This document shows positions 46,301 through 50,345 of a stretch of 64,000 bases of DNA, one piece after another (within the stretch, counting starts at the first letter, position 1; every line of letters begins with the position of its first letter). A program made the translations under genes and the position numbers. The notes under the pieces were generated by a model. The model had not been told where the DNA came from. It made no database searches and worked only from the letters and a program-made list of their open reading frames with translations. The DNA lies in NCBI RefSeq assembly GCF_000003815.2, contig NC_049981.1:6156904-6220903 (forward strand), read 5' to 3'. This DNA comes from Branchiostoma floridae (Eukaryota; Chordata; Leptocardii; Amphioxiformes; Branchiostomatidae).

Positions 46301-48919
46301 TTACATGTGCGGGCACAGTCTCCTACAATAGCAAACATGGTTTAGGGAAATTCTTAACTGTACGTTAATTGGGCCTCACTTTCTTCTGACGGGATACCAA
46401 GGGTGTGGTCAACTTGAAAGCAGCTGTCACTCATAAAATAATGAGCAACAGATTTAGATATTTCAGTCTCAAGAGGAGATATGTCTTAACCTTTGTGCCA
46501 AATTTTAACTCATTCGNNNNNNNNNNNNNNNNNNNNNNNNNNNNNNNNNNNNNNNNNNNNNNNNNNNNNNNNNNNNNNNNNNNNNNNNNNNNNNNNNNNN
46601 NNNNNNNNNNNNNNNNATTGATTTATCTATCTTATTAAGCTATATCCGGGCAAATAAAAGAAACATAGTGACAGGCCTCATTGACAAGTTAACCGCGTCA
46701 AGTGATTGACACTTTATCACACTAGAATTCAATTGGGATGACACGTTGATATTGAGTTGTATACACGTCCCACCTAAAGACAGCATGTGCACATGTCTAT
46801 ATACTAGTATCTTGATTAAAGGGGTAACCAATGACGTAGCCTGAGTCAACATCCCGAAGGGCATTTGGCAGCCAATCAGTGAGCCTGGTGTTATCTAGAC
46901 GAGTCCATTCTGGCACGGAGGGGTCCTTTTTTTAAATTCATCTTTGGACTGTTGATTATATAAAGTCTCTCAGTGGGAATATATTTGATCTGGTCTATTT
47001 TCAATTTTGCATGGGGTGTACTGGAATAGTCCATTCTTGCACGGAGGGGGGCATTTTTTTAAATTCGTTTTTGGACTTTGGTGATTATGTCAAGGTGTTT
47101 CAGTGTGGTTATTTTTTGACTGGTCTATTTTTCAATTTCATATAGGGTGTGCTGGAAGAGTCCATTCTTACATGGAGGGGATTATTTTTCGATTCCAGTT
47201 TGGGACTTTGGTCATTACGTCTAAGTCCAATTTTAGCGGATGTAGTTTTCGACTGCACCACTTTACATAGGGCATTGCAAGAAGAGTCAATTCTTCACGG
47301 AGGGGCATGTTTTCAAATTTAGTTTTAGACGGGTGATGATCTAATATTCCATTTTTATCGGAAGTGTTTTTGTACTGGTCTATTTGACCTTTTTATGCCT
47401 TTTTTGCTTAGTTCAACTTGGACTGGGTTGCTTAATCAAAAGGCCGTGTTTTCAGTGGGGGTATTTCTGGACTGGTCTATTGTGCAAATTCACATGGGCA
47501 CTGGAAGAGTCCATTCTTGCACTGGGAATTTTATAAGATTCATTTTTGGGCTTAAGTGTCATTAGTAGAAGTGACTTTTCAACAAAGTGTTCCATTTTTG
47601 CACATGGGTGACTTTGGAATTGTTTTGTTGTTGCATCTGTATCCGTATCTGTATCTATATAGCCGGTATAACCGCCCTTCGGCGTAACACACCAGCATGG
47701 GGAGAGAGATGGCTGAAATATGCTGTATTTGCTATCAAGCAAATGTCGGCCTTTCTAGTTAAATATTAGAATATTAGGATAAGTTTCAGTAGCAATCAAA
47801 GGGCATGCAAATTGTGTGTAATACCTTCTTCATTCATTCTCATTGAGATGCAAAACATTCATATTTGTTGATGGCTTAAGCTGCGATTATTTCTCGATGC
47901 TTTCTACGCTTTCTATTTGACCCTTTCAAATGTCCCTAGAGACGTCCACCGTCCAAACGTCATGTGCAGGTCAGGCAAAACAGGTAAAAATGCCTGTCTG
48001 CCTGCTCATCTGTCGAACCGACAGGAGAACCATAAAAAAAGGGACGTCCACCTATCGGTGTTTGCCAAGAATGCTAATCGTTTCGAAGAAAAAAGGGTAG
48101 AGTTTACTGTTGTAAAAAAAAACCGTTAACGGTAACGTTTGCTACCTGCCCTGTAATACATAACAAATGGATAAGAATACAATAAGATGCTATTTTGGGG
48201 CTAGGAATTTTCCTACACAATCAGGTATGTTTCACTGAAAAATAAGCCGATTTATCATTTGAAGAAAAAAATTGCCATTTTTTACATTCCAATGAGAATG
48301 AGTGTCTTATCTATTCTTTAAAGACACTTGAAGATACACCACGGAGAAGAATACGGAAAAATTAGGTACTTACAACAATAAGTGATTGACATATTGGCCA
48401 GGGCTGACCAGTGCTGAAGATCTCCTTGATGACCGCGCGGGTGAAGCCGAATAAGGATGGCAGAAAAAGTATCAGCCATAGAGCCACGTAGTCGGCCAGT
48501 ACCTTCGGACGTACGTCATCGCCATCCTTGATTGTGGTTGTTCCGTTTCTCAAATCTTTCGCTAGAGCAAATGTGAAAAGAGTGCTGTATATCATGCCGG
48601 ACAGTACGGCGAGCATGATGATAATGGCTAACACCCATTTCCCACATATTGCAGGACAAGAGTGAGAATCTTCAGGGTTTTGAGTCGCAGGCGGGCTGTT
48701 TCCAGTCGCAGGCGGACTGTTTCCAGTCGGAGGCGGACTGTTTCCAGTCGGAGGCGGACTGTTTCCAGTCGGAGGCGGACTGTTTCCAGTCGGAGGCGGA
48801 CTGTTTCCAGTCGGAGGCGGACTGCTTGGAGTCGTAGGCCGACTGTTTCCAGTCGTAGGCTGAATGTTGCCGCAATCAACACTGGTGCTGTTGACCGAAT
48901 GATTCGATGGAGAGGCCAT
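13296..48919 (-). CDS. CHS: Chitin synthase (GT2, class 2) with WSC and two SAM domains, 22 coding exons
   Basis: This polytopic membrane enzyme should polymerise UDP-N-acetylglucosamine into chitin on the cytoplasmic face and extrude the chain. I built the model exon by exon. All introns are GT-AG, all phases agree, and the total is 5049 bases (1682 residues including the gap-split exon). Family motifs appear in order: CTTMYRE (about 532-538), [25 protein letters not shown] (676-683), [14 protein letters not shown] (782-785), QRRRW (819-823) and WGTRE (1119-1123). Unusual parts are an eight-cysteine WSC domain (about 953-1050) between transmembrane helices, two SAM domains (about 1222-1290 and 1297-1362), and coding 7-residue repeats near both ends. 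Intron 1 alone is about 12.6 kb and full of transposons. Catalytic identity is very secure. The exact start and the join across the two N gaps are inferences. Confidence 0.93.
14052..14761 (-). CDS. CHS: CHS exon 21: PGVDNST repeat and first C-terminal helix
   Basis: The exon has 710 bases, phase 1 to 0. After a Lys-rich start ([16 protein letters not shown]) it encodes about twenty copies of PGVDNST (residues about 1388-1533) with rare variants ([14 protein letters not shown] and inserted PA). It then gives a non-repetitive part with [16 protein letters not shown] and the helix [20 protein letters not shown]. Each repeat holds an N-S-T sequon. In insect enzymes a coiled coil takes this place. 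Confidence 0.9.
14253..14702 (-). repeat. 21-bp coding minisatellite (PGVDNST)
   Basis: About twenty head-to-tail 21-bp units lie inside CHS exon 21, differing by one or two bases, with two longer units that add a GGGGCG block. The length is a multiple of three, so copy-number change keeps the frame. The repeat also leaves other frames open on both strands. Those are by-products. Confidence 0.95.
14992..15045 (-). CDS. CHS: CHS exon 20: last helix of second SAM domain
   Basis: The exon has 54 bases, phase 1 to 1. It encodes [18 protein letters not shown]. The G-H-RR-L-L-I pattern is the C-terminal helix of a SAM domain, continuing LGIEAK of exon 19. The donor is GTGAGTACT. It is short but fully determined by phase and motif. 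Confidence 0.88.
15046..16368 (-). other. CHS intron 19 with palindromic element
   Basis: The intron between exons 19 and 20. It holds the CCAAT-rich palindromic element at about 15316-15965. Outside it, nothing is recognised. Confidence 0.7.
15316..15965 (+). mobile_element. Palindromic CCAAT-rich dispersed element, copy 1
   Basis: Its centre is a perfect 29-bp inverted repeat (15778-15806 and 15811-15839) built from ATCGACACCGGCACCGGTGT with a TTGC loop. ATTGG/CCAAT motifs flank the centre (15726-15736, 15768-15773 and about 15925). The element begins near GGGTTAATGACCCGCC and ends near TAGCCAGGCGCC read in reverse. A second copy lies reversed at 31532-32182. Confidence 0.8.
16369..16525 (-). 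CDS. CHS: CHS exon 19: second SAM domain
   Basis: The exon has 157 bases, phase 0 to 1. It encodes [19 protein letters not shown] and [19 protein letters not shown], a near-canonical SAM sequence (WL..igl.kY...F....i....l..lteeDm...lGI). SAM domains mediate homo- or hetero-oligomerisation, so two in a row may cluster synthase units. Confidence 0.92.
16967..17071 (-). CDS. CHS: CHS exon 18: end of first SAM domain
   Basis: The exon has 35 codons, phase 0 to 0. It encodes [19 protein letters not shown] and IKKLQL, the DL..lGI....hR..il..i..L end of a SAM domain, followed by an acidic linker ([10 protein letters not shown]). The donor is GTAAGTGTC. Confidence 0.88.
17154..17222 (-). repeat. Interstitial telomere-like repeat
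   Basis: About eleven degenerate CCCTAA units (CCCTAACCCTATCCCTAGCC and variants such as ACTCTAA) lie in CHS intron 17. On the gene's sense strand this reads TTAGGG. Variants make it an old interstitial tract, not a telomere. Confidence 0.8.
17452..17526 (-). CDS. CHS: CHS exon 17: middle of first SAM domain
   Basis: The exon has 25 codons, phase 0 to 0, with acceptor CTATTACAG and donor GTAAGTG. It encodes [18 protein letters not shown] and IAGMTDK, matching the SAM core pattern Y...F....I....L..L...DL. Confidence 0.88.
18334..20470 (-). mobile_element. Helitron-like element, two tandem units, inserted in MITE copy B
   Basis: It consists of unit 1 (18335-19380) and unit 2 (19381-20470), each starting AGAGTTCGGYGACCTCATAC and sharing long blocks. 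(CA)n/(GA)n tracts end unit 1. The right end has two hairpins (CCTCCATG-6-CATGGAGG at 20414-20435 and 20445-20466). Comparison with the uninterrupted copy F shows no added target duplication, which fits Helitron-type insertion. A related element lies in reverse at 23955-24745. Confidence 0.65.
19311..19370. repeat. (CA)n/(GA)n microsatellite
   Basis: About sixteen CA units, then GAGAGAGAG and a mixed CA tail, at the end of the first unit of the Helitron-like element. Confidence 0.9.
20940..21520 (+). pseudogene. Non-LTR retrotransposon (LINE) 3' end, frameshifted
   Basis: The translation gives [19 protein letters not shown], then RICQF(C) and [20 protein letters not shown], the terminal Cys/His region C..C...EDE.HF...P.Y...R found after the reverse transcriptase in several LINE clades. 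One extra T near 21145 breaks the frame. The 3' end is GCAATAAAGGTCTTCATTCT with ATTCTTC repeats. A 3' tail in the opposite orientation lies near 30765. Only the tail of the element is present, so it is dead. Confidence 0.75.
21554..21624 (-). CDS. CHS: CHS exon 16: start of first SAM domain
   Basis: The exon has 71 bases, phase 1 to 0, with acceptor TTCTCTAG and donor GTAATGG. It encodes [20 protein letters not shown]. The REWL tryptophan matches helix 1 of SAM domains. Confidence 0.85.
21625..23588 (-). other. CHS intron 15
   Basis: It holds a C run (about 22571-22592) and a GATATC-centred hairpin cluster (23261-23326). No other exon is supported; the frames agree without one. Confidence 0.6.
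23261..23326. repeat. Perfect 21-bp hairpin of nested palindromes
   Basis: The arms 23269-23289 and 23299-23319 are perfect inverted repeats around a 9-base loop (TTCTGCTCA). Each arm itself contains the palindrome CTGGATATCCAG. Slightly diverged extensions run outwards (GACGATTT on the left). Confidence 0.85.
23589..23782 (-). CDS. CHS: CHS exon 15: Cys-rich start, disordered linker
   Basis: The exon has 194 bases, phase 2 to 1, and is the only exon here that reconciles the frames of exons 14 and 16. It begins [16 protein letters not shown], where the three cysteines suggest palmitoylation or a small metal site. It continues polar and low complexity ([34 protein letters not shown]). The acceptor is TTTGCCCAAAG and the donor is GTGAGAGAG. 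No domain is recognised, and it is a good candidate for alternative splicing only if skipped together with a frame-correcting exon. Confidence 0.78.
23955..24745 (+). mobile_element. Helitron-like dispersed repeat, single copy
   Basis: It starts with a hairpin (ATCTCCATGAAAAATGGAGA) and a (GT)n stretch. It contains AACTCAAGAACCGCTGGATG and GATATTTGGT, and ends CATGGAGATATGAGGTCTCT. This is the family inserted at 18334-20470, in the other orientation. Confidence 0.65.
24746..25373 (-). other. CHS intron 14, near part
   Basis: No feature is recognised between the repeat and exon 14. The intron's other end holds the repeat at 23955. Confidence 0.5.
25374..25458 (-). CDS. CHS: CHS exon 14: GTREARS and polar linker
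   Basis: The exon has 85 bases, phase 1 to 2. It encodes [15 protein letters not shown] and [13 protein letters not shown], a charged linker after WGTRE. The donor (AC|GTAAGA) creates an in-frame TAA at once if the intron is kept, so intron retention would give a protein lacking the SAM domains and the last helices. Confidence 0.85.
25557..25754 (-). CDS. CHS: CHS exon 13: two helices ending at WGTRE
   Basis: The exon has 198 bases, phase 1 to 1. It encodes [38 protein letters not shown] and [14 protein letters not shown]. The pair of helices and the final SWG(TRE) are typical of animal chitin synthases. The acceptor is ATTCTGCAG and the donor is GTAAGAGC. Confidence 0.92.
26206..26370 (-). 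CDS. CHS: CHS exon 12: C-terminal half of WSC domain
   Basis: The exon has 165 bases, phase 1 to 1. It encodes [32 protein letters not shown] and [10 protein letters not shown]. The CFCG, CxxxCPG and CGG elements complete the eight cysteines of a WSC domain. Its ending [14 protein letters not shown] matches the usual WSC C-terminus CGGxxxxxxY. It lies between transmembrane segments, so it should face the cell exterior, where nascent chitin emerges. Confidence 0.88.
26678..26824 (-). CDS. CHS: CHS exon 11: N-terminal half of WSC domain
   Basis: The exon has 147 bases, phase 1 to 1. It encodes [12 protein letters not shown] and [17 protein letters not shown]. This is the WSC pattern YxGCY followed by a paired-Cys segment. 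WSC is a disulfide-bonded, carbohydrate-binding module first named in yeast stress sensors. Its phase-1 boundaries on both sides make exons 11-12 a symmetric insertable unit. Confidence 0.88.
27190..27295 (-). CDS. CHS: CHS exon 10: helix before the WSC loop
   Basis: The exon has 106 bases, phase 0 to 1, with a T-rich acceptor. It encodes [19 protein letters not shown] and [16 protein letters not shown], a single hydrophobic helix that ends at the extracellular loop. In insect enzymes this loop is short. Here the next two exons add a whole domain. Confidence 0.88.
27605..27720 (-). CDS. CHS: CHS exon 9: post-catalytic helix
   Basis: The exon has 116 bases, phase 1 to 0, with acceptor TTTTGGCAG and donor GTACATG. 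It encodes [17 protein letters not shown] and [17 protein letters not shown], then ETQLK. It is one transmembrane helix followed by a short polar turn, as expected after the QRRRW region. Confidence 0.88.
27875..28004 (-). CDS. CHS: CHS exon 8, second half: after the gap
   Basis: The fragment has 130 bases. It starts at the gap edge with [17 protein letters not shown] and runs through the helix [16 protein letters not shown] and TTCILVLS, ending in phase 1 at donor GTATGTCATC. No acceptor is visible because the gap abuts the first codon. It corresponds to the start of the post-catalytic membrane block. Confidence 0.9.
28005..28104. other. Assembly gap, 100 N
   Basis: A run of exactly 100 N, the usual placeholder for unknown size. 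It splits the chitin synthase exon that carries QRRRW on one side. Confidence 1.
28393..28554 (+). CDS. PIN4: PIN4 (parvulin-type peptidyl-prolyl isomerase), last coding exon only
   Basis: An acceptor (GGTGTTGCAG) is followed by 53 codons and TGA. The protein reads [35 protein letters not shown] and [14 protein letters not shown], which is the C-terminal part of the PIN4/Par14 parvulin domain ([16 protein letters not shown] and GYHIIMVEG in the family). The exons for the N-terminal basic tail and first half of the domain are not found in the 288 bases before it, which end at an N gap. It has an intron-type acceptor, so it is not a retrocopy. It sits alone on a contig between two gaps, inside an exon of another gene on the opposite strand, so it is probably misplaced. 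Confidence 0.92.
   Translation, partial: GDLGWMTRGSMVGPFQDAAFALQPSTTQKPVYTNPPIRTKHGYHVIMIEGKKM
28555..29884 (+). other. PIN4 3' untranslated/flanking sequence
   Basis: This is sequence after the PIN4 stop without coding signals. It includes a G run shortly after the stop, a diverged copy of the TACTCAAGCAACTGGATA repeat near 28650, and AATAAA at 29319-29324 as a possible poly(A) signal. Nothing in it belongs to the chitin synthase. Confidence 0.5.
29319..29324 (+). promoter_or_regulatory. Possible poly(A) signal for PIN4
   Basis: AATAAA on the plus strand, 765 bases after the PIN4 stop. It is plausible as the message end but unsupported by other signals. Confidence 0.3.
29885..29990 (-). 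mobile_element. tRNA-headed SINE, 3' part, cut by gap
   Basis: This is closely similar to 6030-6115 (the GACAATGGAGG, GGCGAAACA, TCAAAG and AAAGCCGCCA blocks), with an AAATAAATAA-type tail on the minus strand. It is the 3' body of the same SINE. The N gap cuts it before the tRNA-like head. A contig end inside a dispersed repeat is a typical place for a wrong join. Confidence 0.75.
29991..30090. other. Assembly gap, 100 N
   Basis: The second 100-N placeholder. With the gap at 28005 it isolates the PIN4 contig. The left flank is a SINE and the right flank is chitin synthase coding sequence. Confidence 1.
30091..30216 (-). CDS. CHS: CHS exon 8, first half: QRRRW; runs into gap
   Basis: The fragment has 42 codons in phase 0 from acceptor TTTTCTAG. 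It encodes [15 protein letters not shown] and [17 protein letters not shown] and then meets the 100-N gap with no donor site. QRRRW holds the growing chain in the family. The sequence resumes in frame at 28004 (LLLKSWKEV). Alignment with the insect family pattern STIANIMDLL suggests nothing is missing, so this is probably the first half of one 256-base exon. Confidence 0.93.
30460..30627 (-). CDS. CHS: CHS exon 7: EDRW catalytic base exon
   Basis: The exon has 56 codons, phase 0 to 0. It encodes [14 protein letters not shown] and then [16 protein letters not shown]. The Asp of EDRW is the general base in the family. The acceptor AACAATAG and donor GTGCGTCAC are acceptable, though the donor is weaker than its neighbours. 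Together with exons 6 and 8 it completes the signature triad. Confidence 0.94.
30628..31080 (-). other. CHS intron 6 with LINE 3' tail
   Basis: Bases about 30762-30850 on the minus strand end GCGATAAAGGTCTTCATTCA, matching the 3' end of the LINE at 20940-21520. The rest is unremarkable. Confidence 0.6.
31081..31283 (-). CDS. CHS: CHS exon 6: UDP-GlcNAc/metal site, DGDVDF
   Basis: The exon has 203 bases and enters in phase 1, completing Ile. It carries [11 protein letters not shown], where the DxD Asp residues coordinate the metal and UDP-sugar. [20 protein letters not shown] and [11 protein letters not shown] follow, the donor- and acceptor-site blocks of the GT2 core. All catalytic residues expected here are intact. 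It leaves in phase 0 at donor GTAAGATG. Confidence 0.95.
31532..32182 (-). mobile_element. Palindromic CCAAT-rich dispersed element, copy 2
   Basis: This is the reverse-orientation copy of 15316-15965, in CHS intron 5. It shares CCAGGCGCCGCGGACCAATC, the GAATCGACACCGG core and the GACCCGCCTGTTCCTCGG end. Its central palindrome carries an extra diverged half (ATCGACACCATGTGTCGGTG). Confidence 0.8.
32222..32404 (-). CDS. CHS: CHS exon 5: catalytic domain, KRWSQVMYM
   Basis: The exon has 183 bases, phase 1 to 1. The split codon gives Asp, then [19 protein letters not shown], the family's trypsin-like PYGGRLVW region. It also contains [10 protein letters not shown], one of the most invariant chitin synthase motifs. 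It is too broken up to show as a long open frame. It was found from the motif and confirmed by the flanking TATATATAG acceptor and GTAAGTTG donor. Confidence 0.9.
32558..32759 (-). CDS. CHS: CHS exon 4: catalytic domain, FEAHVYFD
   Basis: The exon has 202 bases and enters in phase 0 with [12 protein letters not shown], directly continuing MYRE of exon 3. It contains [11 protein letters not shown], matching the conserved EAHIFFDDA block of chitin synthases. It ends KDKYP in phase 1 at donor GTTGTT. The acceptor is TTGTTTCAG. The intron 5' of it holds a 500-base pyrimidine-rich tract on the sense strand. Confidence 0.9.
32947..33452 (+). repeat. 500-bp homopurine tract in CHS intron 3
   Basis: It is almost pure A/G on the plus strand, with internal repeats of about 75-80 bases (GAAGGGAGAGAGAGCGGAGA and AAGAAGAAAGGGGTGAGGGA). 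On the transcribed sense strand it is an extreme pyrimidine tract about 190 bases upstream of the exon 4 acceptor. The long open frames across it are composition artefacts. Confidence 0.95.
33497..33655. mobile_element. Short MITE of the TACTCAAGCAACTGGATA family
   Basis: It starts TACTCAAGCAACTGGATAC and ends with a decayed inverse (GTGTTTAAGTAACTTT). It contains the paired internal blocks GTCAGCATCCGCC and GGTAGTGAATGCTATGTGAA. Related pieces are at 10255, 12212, 28645 and 36110. Confidence 0.65.
33723..33950 (-). CDS. CHS: CHS exon 3: linker into catalytic domain (CTTMYRE)
   Basis: The exon has 76 codons, phase 0 to 0. The stretch [13 protein letters not shown] corresponds to the position before the catalytic domain where insect enzymes have GLLIDQSL-like sequence. 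A Gln/Pro/Ser-rich insert (QSAE repeats) follows. It ends with [10 protein letters not shown], the equivalent of the family's ICATMWHE at the start of the GT2 core. The donor is GTATGT. Confidence 0.9.
33990..34840 (+). mobile_element. piggyBac-like MITE (copy C)
   Basis: It matches copy F throughout. The left end is eroded (ATTCAGACCGAGC), and the right end GAGTAGGG is followed by TTAA. The RFX-type palindrome GTTGCCATGGCAAC is intact at 34669-34682. It lies in CHS intron 2. Confidence 0.85.
34948..35787 (-). CDS. CHS: CHS exon 2: N-terminal multi-helix membrane block
   Basis: The exon has 280 codons, phase 0 at both ends, with acceptor TTCTACAG and donor GTAAGTAAT. It begins [15 protein letters not shown] and ends HEKELN. 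It encodes about seven hydrophobic segments, for example [34 protein letters not shown] and [17 protein letters not shown]. This matches the N-terminal helix cluster that precedes the catalytic domain in animal chitin synthases. A hydrophilic loop near residues 275-300 carries Ser, Asn and Lys. Confidence 0.9.
38068..39030. mobile_element. Inner G/C-rich element with inverted ends
   Basis: The left end reads GCGATCTCGCCCCCCTTTAG and the right end is its inverse (CTAAAGGGGGGCGAG). It sits inside the CAC-terminated element, making a third nesting level. The right end runs into a further array of CGCTAGTGATTTCGCC palindromes and G runs to about 39280. Confidence 0.65.
39031..39290. repeat. G/C homopolymer-rich tract
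   Basis: Long G and C runs with CGAGATCGCTAGTGATTTCG palindromes. It could form G-quadruplexes. Sequence accuracy here is doubtful, and the proline/glycine-rich open frames are artefacts. Confidence 0.8.
39824..42270. repeat. 1.24-kb tandem duplication of a dispersed repeat
   Basis: Two units start at the hairpin ACCTGCATGTATGCAGGT (39829 and 41066). Both share TATCTYGAGAACGGATRGTG, CGATTTTTGGTACGTGGGTT, TCTGAACGGTTGGTGCGGGC and TCAATGTATCAGGTTACTTT. Unit 1 has an extra inserted inverted segment (about 40105-40225, CTACCGGGGCTCCTTACA type). The opposite-strand frames of over 100 codons repeat between the units and show no domain. Confidence 0.85.
44616..45538 (+). mobile_element. piggyBac-like MITE (copy E)
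   Basis: The left end TTAA-CCCTATCCAGACTGGG and the right end GGTCTGGATAGGG are inverted repeats. The right flank is TTTT. The X-box GTTGCCATGGCAAC lies at 45360-45373, with several TGACGTCA motifs and two GCCATCTTGGAT motifs. Confidence 0.88.
45578..45613 (+). ncRNA. Degenerate hammerhead-ribozyme-like motif (Penelope type)
   Basis: The sequence ACTGATGA, then a short AGAC...GTCT stem, then AAACGTC follows the CUGAUGA-stem II-GAAAC-GUC plan of minimal hammerheads in Penelope-like elements. The G of GAAA is replaced by T, so it is probably inactive. Only this tail is seen, with no coding part. Confidence 0.4.
45649..46516. mobile_element. Mariner-like element with long inverted ends, right end in gap
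   Basis: The left end, after TA, is CGAGGGTGAGTCAGAAAGTA, typical of mariner. About 190 bases of the left end recur inverted at 46393-46516 (ACCAAGGGTGTGG, ATGAGCAAC, GTGCCAAATTTTAACTC) up to the N gap. No transposase is left in the interior. Confidence 0.75.
46517..46616. other. Assembly gap, 100 N
   Basis: A 100-N placeholder in chitin synthase intron 1. It truncates the right terminal repeat of a mariner-like element. Confidence 1.
46617..47600. repeat. Degenerate satellite, about 128-bp unit
   Basis: GAGTCCATTCTTGCACGGAG and GACTGGTCTATTT recur. The GTCCATTCT word starts near 46903, 47030, 47158 and 47286, and again near 47508, giving a period of 127-128 bases. The 280 bases before it show nothing. 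Confidence 0.8.
48374..48919 (-). CDS. CHS: CHS exon 1: start, Pro-rich repeat, first membrane helices
   Basis: The exon has 182 codons and ends in phase 0 at a strong donor (GTAAGTA). The ATG is preceded in frame by a TGA five codons upstream, which supports it as the start if transcription begins in this exon. Residues 1-75 are Ser/Pro/Thr-rich and carry a tandem PPPTGNS repeat. Hydrophobic segments follow ([18 protein letters not shown] and [14 protein letters not shown]), giving at least two membrane helices. There is no signal peptide before the repeat, so the N-terminus is probably a free tail. Any 5' untranslated exon is not identified. Confidence 0.85.
48690..48850 (-). repeat. 21-bp coding minisatellite (PPPTGNS)
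   Basis: Five near-identical 21-bp units and flanking diverged ones lie in CHS exon 1, encoding PPPTGNS with PPATGNS variants at the 3' side of the array. It is unrelated in sequence to the C-terminal minisatellite but has the same unit length. Confidence 0.92.
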
Positions 48920-49890
48920 GACGACGTGATCTCAACTGTGACTGATATCCCAACTGCACTAATTCAAACTTAATAGACTCGTCCATTCACTGATTGGTAG
49001 AGGAATGTGTGAATTCAGCGAAAGATGTCAATTTTGTTCCACTGTGACAATCTACCAAGGAGCCGGGGCTTGTTATATCTTACGATATCACACTAAGATG
49101 TCAATACAGGAAGTGGTGATAATATGGAAGTAGAACAAAGCAGAATGAAATGAAATTATATAAATGGAAAAAAAGACACATACCCTCAATTCATGTTTAA
49201 ATGGTTTTGCCTTCGGGGCAAGAAGGTCAGGAACTTAGCTCTCATGTGATTAACGGCATTGCTTTTTAAACTTGGACAGGCCGATCCATTTGCTGAGCAC
49301 GCGGGGGTACATATATATTTCATGCTTTACTTTTTTTCTAATTCAAAGTGGATTGAGCTTTTTTACGTCACCAAAAAATACAACAAGAGTGTGACCCCCA
49401 TCATCTCATTATCTTTTGAATGATGAGTTAAACGATGATGATATATTTTGATCATGACTTGCAGACGTAGGGACCTTCATTAAAAGTGGTAACAAAGTTC
49501 GTCACACTGTTCACTTCTGAGAAGCAATGCGCACTTATCACCAGGTTGTTTACCATATAGCTAAGAATAGACCTAAGTATATATCATATCATGTGATCTG
49601 TTTGACCAAAGAGGTTTGATGATGCAATGTTCCCATGCTTACTTTGTTAACACGTCATATTCTTTCACTAACTCACTCACTCACTCACTCACTCACTCAC
49701 TCACTCATTCTTTTATTCATGTAACCAAGTTTGGCGGTGATTTGTAAATCAACTTTCACTGCTTATGATTATTAATCACATTAATTGTATGTTGAAGAGC
49801 AGGTTGCTAAGGCCAGCACGAGTGCAATGACACTATATTGATGAAGACATAAAAAATGCTTCTTAAGACTAATGAAGACATACAAAATGC
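48920..49890. other. Upstream region of CHS
   Basis: This should hold the promoter. No clear TATA box or initiator is picked out at a fitting distance. A (CTCA)n microsatellite lies at 49672-49706. Confidence 0.4.
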
Positions 49891-50345
49891 TTCTTAAGAC
49901 AAAGCTTGTTTTCGTATTATGTCGGATTTGAGGTTTCGAATAACGGAATGTGCATCTGATGATCGGATCTGTTAATGATTAACAAAAAAAGAAAACCCTT
50001 ATTTTGGGTTTTTGTCGTAATAAGGTTCGGAATAACGTTAACGGCTTCCGATGTTCGGATATGTTACGGATTCCCTGTCGGATCCACCAAAAATAAAGAC
50101 AAAATACGGCACCGTATTTGTCGAAAATCCTTGTTTTCGGATTTTGTCGGATGTGAAGTTCCGAATAACGGGATCCGATGTTTGGATTAGTTACGGATTC
50201 ACACAAAAAAAGACACAGAAAAAACAAGGTTCCGCATTTGTCAGAAATCCTTATTTTCGGATTTTATCACAATGCGGTTCCGAATAAGCGTTTCCGATAT
50301 TCAGATTTCTTACGAATCCCTTGTCGGATTCGCCTGCATTCCCCT
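49891..50345. repeat. Short satellite with TTCCGAATAACG units
   Basis: Three to four diverged units of roughly 95-135 bases share GTTCCGAATAACG, CCGATGTTCGGAT and CCTTNTTTTCGGATTTTRTC words. The open frames translate the repeats. Confidence 0.7.

Larger units (their letters stand above)
35788..48373 (-). other. CHS intron 1, about 12.6 kb
   Basis: It separates exon 1 from exon 2 and is filled with repeats listed separately: MITE copies D and E, a CAC-ended element, a G/C-rich inverted-repeat element, a 1.2-kb tandem pair, a mariner-like element and a satellite at 46.9-47.5 kb. A diverged arm of the TACTCAAG family lies near 36116. Between 42280 and 44600 I see only low-complexity repeats of GGCAAAAA and ATTTCA type words. 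No embedded gene is supported. Confidence 0.85.

Noticed and set aside
48628-48973. Repeat-type frames on both strands ([21 protein letters not shown])
   Set aside because: They are other frames of the PPPTGNS minisatellite in exon 1.
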